Positions 56,912 to 64,000 of a stretch of DNA of 64,000 nt are shown piece by piece. The position numbers and the translations under genes were made by a program. The notes under the pieces were generated by a model. It saw nothing but the letters and a program-made list of their open reading frames with translations. It had not been told where the DNA came from and did not search any database. Source of the stretch: Paenibacillus sp. N3.4 (GTDB lineage Bacteria > Bacillota > Bacilli > Paenibacillales > NBRC-103111); contig NZ_VRTT01000004.1 of NCBI RefSeq assembly GCF_008017805.1, forward strand, positions 62,001 through 126,000, given 5' to 3'. How positions within the stretch are numbered: the first letter of the stretch is position 1; the number at the start of each line of letters is the position of its first letter.

Positions 56912-57673
56912 TTAAATCACTTTGGATTCGTTGCGTAAGGCTTGCACAAGCTCCGCGACTTGCTCTGAAAGCGTGCCTTTGAGCAGGCGACCTGCTTGAC
57001 GTTCCGGAGGTAAAGCTAATTCAGCGCGTATGGTTTTGGGGACGATAGCCGAAACATTCAGATCGTCGAGAGATAGATGCTTAAAAGGCTTTTTCTTCGC
57101 TTTCATAATACCTGGCAAAGAAGGATAACGCGGCTCATTTAACCCTTGCTGTGCGGTGAACATGGCAGGGAGGGGAACCTCGATGATTTCCACATCGCCT
57201 TCCGCATCACGATGGGCAATGGCCTTGCCGTCGATCAGTTCCAGCTTTGTGACTGAAGCCACATGCGGAATATTCAGTAAAGCAGCTACACGAATGGCAA
57301 CCTGGCCGGCCCCATGGTCAACGGAAAAATTACCGCCCAGCAGCAGGTCAAGGGGCTGTTCGCGCAAATAAGATGCCAGAATTTCGGCAACTTCGAACTC
57401 GTCGCCGTGAATGCGCTCATCGGAGATGAGTACGGCTTCATCTGCCCCCATGGCTAGTGCGGTGCGCAAAGCTTCGGCTGTCCGTTCCGGACCGACGGAA
57501 AGTAGTGTTATTTTGCCGCCAAACGCTTCGCGAATGAGAATGGCTTGCTCCACAGCATATTCATCGTAAGGATTGATAACAAATTTCACACCATCTTCTT
57601 GGACGGCATGGTCTAAGAGTGTAATTTTCTCCTCGGTATCAAACGTTTGCTTGACTAAAACAAAAATGTCCAT
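56912..57673 (-). CDS. etfB: Electron transfer flavoprotein beta subunit
   Basis: A 253-residue AMP-binding partner of EtfA. The beginning MDIFVLVKQTFDTEEKI, the segment INPYDEYAVEQAI and the recognition/AMP loop (VAIRVAALLNIPHVASV) are typical. AGGAGC lies seven bases before the ATG. It lies between fadR and etfA, the same order as in the B. subtilis lcfA operon. Confidence 0.95.
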   Translation of the reverse strand: MDIFVLVKQTFDTEEKITLLDHAVQEDGVKFVINPYDEYAVEQAILIREAFGGKITLLSVGPERTAEALRTALAMGADEAVLISDERIHGDEFEVAEILASYLREQPLDLLLGGNFSVDHGAGQVAIRVAALLNIPHVASVTKLELIDGKAIAHRDAEGDVEIIEVPLPAMFTAQQGLNEPRYPSLPGIMKAKKKPFKHLSLDDLNVSAIVPKTIRAELALPPERQAGRLLKGTLSEQVAELVQALRNESKVI

Positions 57674-57712
57674 AACCAAGCTCCTTTCTGAATATACATG
57701 CTACATAGGGAT

Positions 57713-58300
57713 TTAAGCCTCAATGCCTCGGATGAAAAAATCAATGGTGGGGCCGGCCTGAGCGGCGAGGGAATACTTTTGTCCGGCGATAAGCCAAGAG
57801 GTTACCACTTCATCCATCGCCCCGAAAATAAGCAGTCTGACCAGTTTCACATCCAAGTCGGCACGGAAGCTGCCTTCTTGTTTGCCCTTTTCCAGTATAT
57901 TTTCGATCAGGCTAATATATCTCTTTAGCGCCAGACCAATCTTTTTACGAATTTCAAAATCGCTTTGCCTGAGTTCAATTTGAGTGACATAAGCTAGAGG
58001 AATGTTTGCTTCCAACTCACTGAAATGAATGTCGCATACCTTCTGAAGAGCTTCTCTGGCGCTCATCCCTTCATGAAGTCCAAGTGTAAACTTCTCTACG
58101 AGTTGGCCTAATTTTTCCTCGAATAGACTGGTTAAAATATCCTCTTTCTTTTTAAAATACAGATAGATCGTCCCATCTGCGACGCCGGCTTCCTTGGCAA
58201 TGCGAGATACTTGCGATTTATGGAAGCCATGCTCGGCAAATACGTGCAAAGCGCCTTCAAGAATAGCGTAATATTTGTCTGGTTTATTGCTACTTGTCAA
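57713..58300 (-). CDS. fadR: FadR-like TetR-family fatty-acid regulator
   Basis: A 195-residue repressor. The N-terminal helix-turn-helix is ALHVFAEHGFHKSQVSRIAKEAGVADGTIYLYFKKKEDIL; the C-terminal ligand domain is helical. FadR of Bacilli represses beta-oxidation genes and is released by long-chain acyl-CoA. The start is TTG at 58300, five bases after GAGGTGA. The upstream region carries a perfect FadR-type box and a consensus promoter, indicating autoregulation; etfB and etfA follow. Confidence 0.9.
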   Translation of the reverse strand: MTSSNKPDKYYAILEGALHVFAEHGFHKSQVSRIAKEAGVADGTIYLYFKKKEDILTSLFEEKLGQLVEKFTLGLHEGMSAREALQKVCDIHFSELEANIPLAYVTQIELRQSDFEIRKKIGLALKRYISLIENILEKGKQEGSFRADLDVKLVRLLIFGAMDEVVTSWLIAGQKYSLAAQAGPTIDFFIRGIEA

Positions 58301-58334
58301 GTGGATCACCTCGGTGTTAGAATACAACTATCGA

Positions 58335-58352
58335 TGAATGAATCGTCATTCA
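58335..58352. promoter_or_regulatory. FadR operator
   Basis: TGAATGAATCGTCATTCA is a perfect 7-bp inverted repeat with a four-base centre, matching the Bacillus FadR box (TGAATGA-N4-TCATTCA). It lies just downstream of the fadR transcription start, where binding would block fadR-etfB-etfA. Confidence 0.85.
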
Positions 58353-58364
58353 TTTTGTAATTTC

Positions 58365-58393
58365 ATCATAAAATACATGATACGCCTTGTCAA
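58365..58393 (-). promoter_or_regulatory. Promoter of the fadR-etfB-etfA operon
   Basis: On the minus strand TTGACA and TATGAT are separated by exactly 17 bases. The -35 box lies inside the long inverted repeat at 58386-58430. Confidence 0.8.
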
Positions 58394-58430
58394 CGACTTA
58401 TTCGACTTCAAGAAATAAGTCGTTGACAAG
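58386..58430. repeat. Perfect 17-bp inverted repeat in the fad divergon
   Basis: CTTGTCAACGACTTATT (58386-58402) and AATAAGTCGTTGACAAG (58414-58430) are exact inverses separated by 11 bases. Each arm contains a TTGACA hexamer pointing outward, one of which is the fadR -35 box. It lacks a T-run, so it is not a terminator. Confidence 0.9.
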
Positions 58431-58486
58431 CTGATGCAGTCATCGAAGAAGCATGTTTCAACTCTGGGAATAGGGTTACAGAAAAC

Positions 58487-58515
58487 TTGCTTTTTTACGA
58501 AACCAATTTGATAAC
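58487..58515 (+). promoter_or_regulatory. Candidate promoter of the fadF-fadN-fadA operon
   Basis: TTGCTT and GATAAC are spaced by 17 bases; the -10 box is weak. The cre site at 58507-58524 covers it. Confidence 0.5.
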
Positions 58516-58524
58516 GCTTTCATT
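58507..58524 (+). promoter_or_regulatory. cre site (CcpA binding)
   Basis: TTTGATAACGCTTTCATT matches the catabolite-responsive element consensus WWTGNAARCGNWWWCAWW except for one base. Its overlap with the putative -10 box implies glucose repression of fatty-acid oxidation, as known for Bacillus fad genes. Confidence 0.65.
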
Positions 58525-58573
58525 TTGGCTTTGGATTCGATGTCCACTTACTTCATGCTAAGGAGGGCTTCCC

Positions 58574-60620
58574 ATGACCCGTTCACTCGTACTATTTATT
58601 TTGTTTTTCGGGGTGACTGTATATGCCTTATATTTGTTTGGGAAGGTCGTATATGCCCGTTATTTGTACATCAGACTTGGCAAATCAGTGAATATGAAGA
58701 AGGAAATAAGAGCGCGCCTGAAGCTATTCGCTATTCAAGTGTTTGGGCAAACAAAGCTGTTAAAGGATAAAAAAAGCGGCATTATGCATATCATTATTTT
58801 TTATGGCTTTCTTATTTTGCAGCTTGGTGCGCTTGATCTTATAATAACCGGATTAATTGGCCATCGGTTATCCATACCGGGATATGCATATTTCACTTGG
58901 CTGCAAGAGGTCACAATTTTACTGATTGTTATGGCTATGGTCTACGCGACTTATCGACGTTACATTGAGAAATTAAAACGTTTGAAGCGAGGTTGGAAGC
59001 CAAGCATCGTCCTTTTCTTCATTTTTTTTCTTATGCTGTCTGTCGTGGTAAGCGGAGGTTTTGAACGTCTTCGTGAAGGAGGGGGTTGGTCAGCATTGGC
59101 CCCTTTGACTTCTTCGTTTGCAGTTGCATTCAATGACATATCGCCTGCCTCGGCTGCCGTTGGTTTTTATACAAGCTGGTGGGTACATCTACTTATTCTT
59201 TTGTCGTTTCTGGTCTGTGTGCCGCAATCGAAGCATTTTCATATTATTACAGCGCCGATCAACATTTTGCTTCGTCGTACGGGGCCAACCGGTAAACTAA
59301 CGTCTTTAGATTTGGAAGATGAGGAAGCGGAGTCCTTTGGCGTCGGGAAAATTGAGGATTTTACGCAAAAGCAAATGCTTGATTTCTACTCCTGTGTGGA
59401 ATGTGGCCGCTGCACCAGTATGTGCCCTGCTCATGTTACAGGGAAAATGCTGTCTCCCATGCACCTCATTACGAAGCTGCGCGATCATTTGACGGAAAAA
59501 GGTTCGGTTATTACGTCCAAATCACCTTGGGTACCGGCCTTTGCCTTCGCCAATCGATCGGGACAACATGCATTTGAGGTAGAACTTATTGGGGATGTCA
59601 TCACCGAAGAAGAGCTTTGGGCGTGCACGACTTGCCGAAATTGTGAAGATCAATGTCCTGTTGGCAATGAGCATGTGGATAAAATTATCGATTTGCGTAG
59701 GCATCTCGTGTTGACGCAAGGAAGTATGCCTCACGATGGGCAGCGTGCCCTCCAAAATATTGAAAGACAAGGAAATCCATGGGGAATTAATCGGAATGAG
59801 CGAGCCAAATGGGTGAAAGAAATCGATCCTGAGGATAGGCTTCATATCCAAACGGTGAAAGAAAATCCCGCTTTTGAATATTTGTTTTTCGTTGGCTCAA
59901 TGGGCTCTTACGATAACCGCAGCCGTAAAATTACGCATGCTTTTGTTAAATTGATGAACGAAGCCGGTATCTCCTTTGCCATATTAGGCAATGAGGAGAA
60001 AAACTCCGGTGATACGCCTCGGCGCATGGGGAATGAATTCCTATTCCAGCAGCTGTGTAACGACAATATCGCGACTTTTCAGAAGTACAAGGTTAAAAAA
60101 ATAGTCACCGTGTGTCCGCATACGTATCATACCTTCAAAAATGAATACCCTGAACTTTGGTTTAGAAGCAGACGTGTATCACCACACAGAATTGTTGGAT
60201 ATATGGGTGAAGGAAGGAAGATTAAATCCCCAACATGAAGTTCGGGAGCGCATTACGTATCACGATTCGTGCTATCTAGGACGCTACAACGGCGTGTATG
60301 AAGAACCGCGCAATGTCCTAAGAGCTATTCCGGGTGTTGTCTTGGTTGAGCAGCCTCGCTCCCGTGAAAATAGCATGTGCTGTGGCGCAGGAGGAGGCCT
60401 GATGTGGATGGAAGAGACAGCAGGCACACGCGTGAATATCGCACGGACAGAGCAACTGATTAGGGTGAATCCGACGGTGATCAGCTCCGCATGTCCGTAT
60501 TGTTTGACAATGGTAGAGGATGGCACGAAGCAGAAGGAGGTCGAGGAACACATTAAAGCTAGGGATATCGCTGAAATTCTTGCCTTGTCTGTCTTCGGAA
60601 CGACTGAAAAACTTATGTAG
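58574..60620 (+). pseudogene. fadF: FadF (YwjF)-like iron-sulfur reductase, frameshifted
   Basis: A membrane-bound Fe-S oxidoreductase thought to pass electrons from Etf to the quinone pool. An N-terminal membrane part (about residues 1-225, six helices) is followed by two 4Fe-4S motifs, CVECGRCTSMCPAHVTGK and CTTCRNCEDQCPVGNE, and CCG-type domains (HDSCYLGRYNG, CCGAGGGLMWMEE, CPYCLTM). The first frame ends at 60238 with an unrelated tail. The true continuation (FGLEADVYHHTELLDIW) is in the frame to 60620. One extra base at CCTGAACTTTGG (about 60153) explains it, restoring about 681 residues. AAGGAGG lies before the ATG. Confidence 0.85.
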
Positions 60621-60634
60621 GAGGAACTTTCTGT

Positions 60635-63028
60635 ATGACAAAAATCCGCACAGCTGCCGTTATCGGATCTGGTATTATGGGCTCCGGAATCGCTGCTCAT
60701 TTGGCCAATGCAGGCATTCCGGTTTTGTTGCTTGACGTAGTGCCTCGACAGTTATTGCCGCAAGAAGAAGCATCAGGATTAACGCTTAACCAACCGAGCG
60801 TAAGGAGTCGGCTCGCTATTGAAGCGATTGAGAAACTGAAGAAAACAAACCCGGCGCCCCTTTATTCCGAAGCCTTTGCGCAGCGTATTACGCCTGGAAA
60901 TCTGGATGATGATTTGGCTAAACTTGCTCATGTCGATTGGATTATTGAAGTTGTTGTTGAAGATTTACACATCAAGCAGCAGCTGCTTAGTCGTATAGAG
61001 ACTGTATGGAAACCTGGCATAATTGTATCTTCGAATACGTCGGGAATTTCGATTAATAAGATGGTCGAGAACAGCAGTCTTGCCTTTAAACAAAGCTTTC
61101 TAGGTACCCATTTTTTTAATCCTCCCCGATATATGAAATTGCTTGAAGTGATTCAGGGCGAGCAGACGGATCCCGCCATTGTCGCTTTTATGAAAGACTT
61201 TTGTGAAAAGAAGCTGGGAAAAGGCATTGTGGAAGCCAAAGATACGCCTAATTTTATCGGGAATCGAATTGGAACTTACGGTCTGCTCGTCACGTTACGT
61301 GAGATGGAGAAGAATGGCTATTCCGTGGAGGAAGTGGATGCTGTTACAGGTCCTGCGATGGGACGACCAAAGAGCGCAACCTTCCGCACTTTGGATTTGG
61401 TTGGTCTCGATACCTTCGTTCATGTGGCAAACAATGTATTCCATCACGTGATAGACCGAGCGGAAAAAGAAATATTCGAACCCCCAGCGATTTTACGCAC
61501 GATGGTGGAAAAAGGCTGGATGGGAGAGAAGATGGGGCAAGGCTTTTATAAAAAAGTAAAGTCAGAGGCAGGGAGCGACATCCAAGCCTTAGATTTGCAA
61601 ACCTTGACCTATCAGAGTAGTCGTAAAGTGAATTCTGCATCTTTGGAAGCTGCCAAACAAGCAAAAGGACCAGCTGGAAAATTAAAAGCCTTGTTAGGCA
61701 CCAAAGATCGATATTCGGATATGGCATGGCAGATTCTTAAACCTGTGCTGCTGTATTCAGCCGAAAAACTGGGCGAAATAGCAGATTCCATTGTTGAAAT
61801 CGATCGTGCTCTTCGTTGGGGGTTCAATTGGGAGCTAGGACCTTTCGAGACATGGGATGCAATCGGCTTAAGACCATCAATTGAACGAATGGAGGCAGAA
61901 GGTAGCGTCGTGCCTGCTTGGATCAAAGAATGGATTGCCGCAGGTCATGACCATTTCTACGAAAACATCGAGGGGCACACCTTTTATTATTTGAAAAATA
62001 ACAATCAGCGGTTGGAGACGCGGCCGGAAATTATTTCTTTGCACGCTATGAAGCAGCAAAATAAAGTGATTCGCTCGAATAGCGGCGCTAGCTTATTCGA
62101 TATCGGCGATGGGGTAGCTTGTCTGGAATTTCATTCCCCGAACAATGCAATTGGTTCAGACATCCTCACCATGATCGAGCAAAGCGTAGATGAGGTTCGC
62201 AGCAATTATCGCGGGCTGGTTATTGCTAATGAAGGCAAGAACTTCTGCGTCGGCGCTAATTTGATGCTGCTTCTGATGGAAGCGCAAGATGGAGAGTGGG
62301 ATGAGGTAGACGGCATTATTCGCTTATTTCAAAATGCGATGATGAAGCTGAAAAGATTGGAACTTCCGGTTGTCGCTGCCCCGCATAAGATGACATTAGG
62401 CGGCGGGGTTGAAGCTTGTATGCCCGCTGATCAAATCGTATTTGCCGCTGAAACGTATTTCGGACTCGTAGAGGTTGGTGTAGGTCTCATACCGGCGGGT
62501 GGAGGATGCAAGGAATTAGCGCTTAGAGCAAGTGACCACATTCAGGATGCTGCTGTTGATCTCCAGCCATGGATCAATGCAATATTCGAGACTGTAGCGA
62601 TGGCTAAAGTGTCAACTAGTGGACATGATGCGAAACGACTTGGGTATATGCGCGCTGCGGATTCCGTCATTATGAATCCAGATCATCGGATTTACGAAGC
62701 GAAGCAAGCGGTGCTGCGTCTAGATGCGGTTGGCAAAAAACCGCAGACAGATGGGAAGATCCGTGTCGTTGGTGAGAATGGCAAGGCTGTCATGCAAATA
62801 GCCGCATACTCGATGCGTCAAGGCGGTTACATCAGCGAGCATGATCACAAGATTGCGAATAAGCTTGCGCATGTCCTGGCAGGCGGTAATGTGCCTGCGG
62901 ATTCATGGGTAACCGAACAATACATGCTTGATTTGGAACGTGAAGCTTTCTTAAGTCTTTGTGGGGAGCTGAAAACACAACAGCGAATGCAATATATGTT
63001 AGCCAAGGGAAAAGCGCTTAGGAATTGA
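60635..63028 (+). CDS. fadN: 3-hydroxyacyl-CoA dehydrogenase / enoyl-CoA hydratase fusion
   Basis: A 797-residue beta-oxidation enzyme. The N-terminal NAD-binding domain has VIGSGIMGSGIAAHLANAG and SNTSGISINKM, and the 3HCDH C-terminal domain follows (HFFNPPRYMKLLEVI, DTPNFIGNRIGTYG). The C-terminal third is a crotonase domain (VIANEGKNFCVGANLMLL, MTLGGGVEACMPADQIVFA). The order, dehydrogenase before hydratase, matches B. subtilis FadN. AGGAGG precedes the ATG, 14 bases after fadF. It precedes fadA, as in fadNAE. Confidence 0.95.
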   Translation: MTKIRTAAVIGSGIMGSGIAAHLANAGIPVLLLDVVPRQLLPQEEASGLTLNQPSVRSRLAIEAIEKLKKTNPAPLYSEAFAQRITPGNLDDDLAKLAHVDWIIEVVVEDLHIKQQLLSRIETVWKPGIIVSSNTSGISINKMVENSSLAFKQSFLGTHFFNPPRYMKLLEVIQGEQTDPAIVAFMKDFCEKKLGKGIVEAKDTPNFIGNRIGTYGLLVTLREMEKNGYSVEEVDAVTGPAMGRPKSATFRTLDLVGLDTFVHVANNVFHHVIDRAEKEIFEPPAILRTMVEKGWMGEKMGQGFYKKVKSEAGSDIQALDLQTLTYQSSRKVNSASLEAAKQAKGPAGKLKALLGTKDRYSDMAWQILKPVLLYSAEKLGEIADSIVEIDRALRWGFNWELGPFETWDAIGLRPSIERMEAEGSVVPAWIKEWIAAGHDHFYENIEGHTFYYLKNNNQRLETRPEIISLHAMKQQNKVIRSNSGASLFDIGDGVACLEFHSPNNAIGSDILTMIEQSVDEVRSNYRGLVIANEGKNFCVGANLMLLLMEAQDGEWDEVDGIIRLFQNAMMKLKRLELPVVAAPHKMTLGGGVEACMPADQIVFAAETYFGLVEVGVGLIPAGGGCKELALRASDHIQDAAVDLQPWINAIFETVAMAKVSTSGHDAKRLGYMRAADSVIMNPDHRIYEAKQAVLRLDAVGKKPQTDGKIRVVGENGKAVMQIAAYSMRQGGYISEHDHKIANKLAHVLAGGNVPADSWVTEQYMLDLEREAFLSLCGELKTQQRMQYMLAKGKALRN

Positions 63029-63049
63029 TCGAAGGGTGTGGTGAAAACG

Positions 63050-64000
63050 ATGAAGGAAGCCGTAATTGTAGCTATAACACGCACGGCCGTCGGTCGCGCG
63101 AAGAAAGGCAGCTTCGCACAAACAAGGACCGAAGATTTGGGCAAGGCAGTCCTGGAGGAAGCGATCAGACGTGTTCCCGGACTGGATAAAGGCGAAGTCG
63201 AGGATATTATCATCGGATGTGCGATGCCTGAAGGCGAGCAGGGCTTGAACTTCGCCCGCACGATGTCGCTTTATGCGGGCTTTCCGGTGACCGTGCCGGC
63301 GATCACGGTCAACCGCTTCTGCTCCTCCGGGCTGCAAGCCATCGCATATGCGGCGGAGCGCATTATGCTGGGCCACGCGGAGGTGATCATCGCCGGAGGC
63401 GTAGAGAGCATGAGCCACGTCCCTATGACGGGCTTCAAGCTCTCGCCGCATCCGCAGCTTGTTGCTGACATGCCCGAGGTGTACATGGGCATGGGGCATA
63501 CGGCCGAAGCCGTCGCGCAGCGATTCGGAATTACGCGCGAGGAGCAGGATGATTTCGCGACGCGCAGTCATCGGAAGGCGGCAGCAGCGATAGCGGCCGG
63601 CAAGTTCGTGGATGAGATCGTGCCGGTGAGCACGAGCGTGAAGGGATTCGACGAACGCGGCAAAGCGTTCGAGCGGAAGTTCGTGTTTGCCATGGATGAG
63701 GGCGTACGCCCCGATACATCCGTGGAAGGGCTTGCCAAGCTGAAGCCTGCATTCAGCTTGGGGGGTACTGTGACGGCCGGCAACGCGTCGCAGACGTCGG
63801 ACGGCGCAGCGGCAGCGGTGCTGATGAGCCGTGAGCGTGCGGAAGCGCTAGGCCTGAATCCGCTCGCAACGTTCCGATCTTTTGCTCTGTCTGGCGTGGA
63901 GCCGGAGCTGATGGGCGTAGGGCCGGTCAAAGCCATTCCGAAGGCGCTGAAGCTGGCTGGTATTACTCAGGATCAAGTGAAGCTGTACGAGATCAACGAA
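63050..64000 (+). CDS. fadA: Acetyl-CoA C-acyltransferase (thiolase), 3'-truncated by window
   Basis: The first 317 residues of a thiolase, which cleaves 3-ketoacyl-CoA in beta-oxidation; the frame is open at the window end. The active cysteine is in VNRFCSSGLQAIAYAAE (about residue 87), and the pattern GGVESMSHVPM, MGMGHTAEAVA and TVTAGNASQTSDGAAA is diagnostic. The C-terminal His and Cys motifs lie outside. ATG 63050 matches the family N-terminus MKEAVIV; GTG 63041 has slightly better spacing to GAAGGG. The gene is distinctly GC-rich compared with fadN. Confidence 0.93.
   Translation, partial: MKEAVIVAITRTAVGRAKKGSFAQTRTEDLGKAVLEEAIRRVPGLDKGEVEDIIIGCAMPEGEQGLNFARTMSLYAGFPVTVPAITVNRFCSSGLQAIAYAAERIMLGHAEVIIAGGVESMSHVPMTGFKLSPHPQLVADMPEVYMGMGHTAEAVAQRFGITREEQDDFATRSHRKAAAAIAAGKFVDEIVPVSTSVKGFDERGKAFERKFVFAMDEGVRPDTSVEGLAKLKPAFSLGGTVTAGNASQTSDGAAAAVLMSRERAEALGLNPLATFRSFALSGVEPELMGVGPVKAIPKALKLAGITQDQVKLYEINE

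Noticed and set aside
62999-63571. 190-codon minus-strand frame opposite fadA
   Set aside because: It is antisense to a well-conserved thiolase, and the GC-rich codons explain the open frame.

Overview
The window looks like chromosomal DNA of a spore-forming, moderate-GC Bacillota (Bacillales), most likely Paenibacillus or a relative. The reasons are strong AGGAGG ribosome binding sites with frequent TTG/GTG starts, a MrfA/MrfB repair pair, a KapB-like sporulation protein, a YhcN/YlaJ-type lipoprotein, a Bacillus-style FadR/Etf/Fad fatty-acid regulon and three ABC-F ATPases. Genus is an inference. No rRNA, tRNA, CRISPR array, insertion sequence or prophage was seen.

Layout. 1-0.5 kb: end of a PilO-like gene. 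0.6-1.6 kb: nitroreductase and a small unknown. 1.6-7.4 kb: DNA-repair cluster (mrfA, mrfB, Fpg/Nei-like glycosylase, nfo, and a cyclic-phosphate-processing receiver protein). 7.4-9.2 kb: ABC ATPase and an RlmM-like methyltransferase. 9.3-12.1 kb: Ser/Thr kinase with an appended degenerate ParA/MinD-like domain, TspO, thioesterase. 12.1-22.7 kb: a complete Gram-positive Tad/Flp pilus locus (leader with terminator, 30-residue membrane peptide, TadZ, CpaF, TadB, TadC, Flp pilin, TadE/TadG-type pseudopilins, prepilin peptidase, FHA protein). 23-27.6 kb: two-component system divergent from a GH101/GH129-like lipoprotein. 27.9-34.6 kb: three ABC-F genes with a Dabb protein and an M42 peptidase. 34.7-40.4 kb: small and housekeeping genes (thioredoxin-like, kapB, Gfo/Idh/MocA oxidoreductase, TRIC-type channel, lipoprotein). 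40.4-45.1 kb: YojN/YojO-like MoxR-vWA pair, purT, second thioesterase. 45.1-52.9 kb: sulfur-related region (sulfate ABC transporter, orphan SsuB-like ATPase, DUF4395 and YezD/DUF2292 proteins) with HAD and alpha/beta hydrolases. 53-55.8 kb: lipase-like hydrolase, TipA-like MerR regulator, SnoaL-like protein. 55.9-64 kb: beta-oxidation divergon, fadR-etfB-etfA on the minus strand and fadF-fadN-fadA on the plus strand, with a perfect FadR box, a cre site and a long inverted repeat between them.

Working together. The Tad genes encode assembly ATPase, platform, pilins and processing peptidase; a kinase 1.4 kb upstream and an FHA phosphothreonine reader at the end of the locus suggest kinase input, which is inference. 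The Etf/FadF/FadN/FadA set forms an acyl-CoA oxidation chain with FadR and probable CcpA control. The sulfate operon and the ssuB-like gene share a TTATTCCGA(C/G)TAAA motif just downstream of their promoters, suggesting one sulfur repressor.

Quality. Six otherwise intact conserved genes (mrfA, the GH-like lipoprotein, the Gfo/Idh oxidoreductase, yojO-like, cysW, fadF) each carry one single-base frameshift, mostly in short homopolymers. Assembly error is at least as likely as real inactivation.
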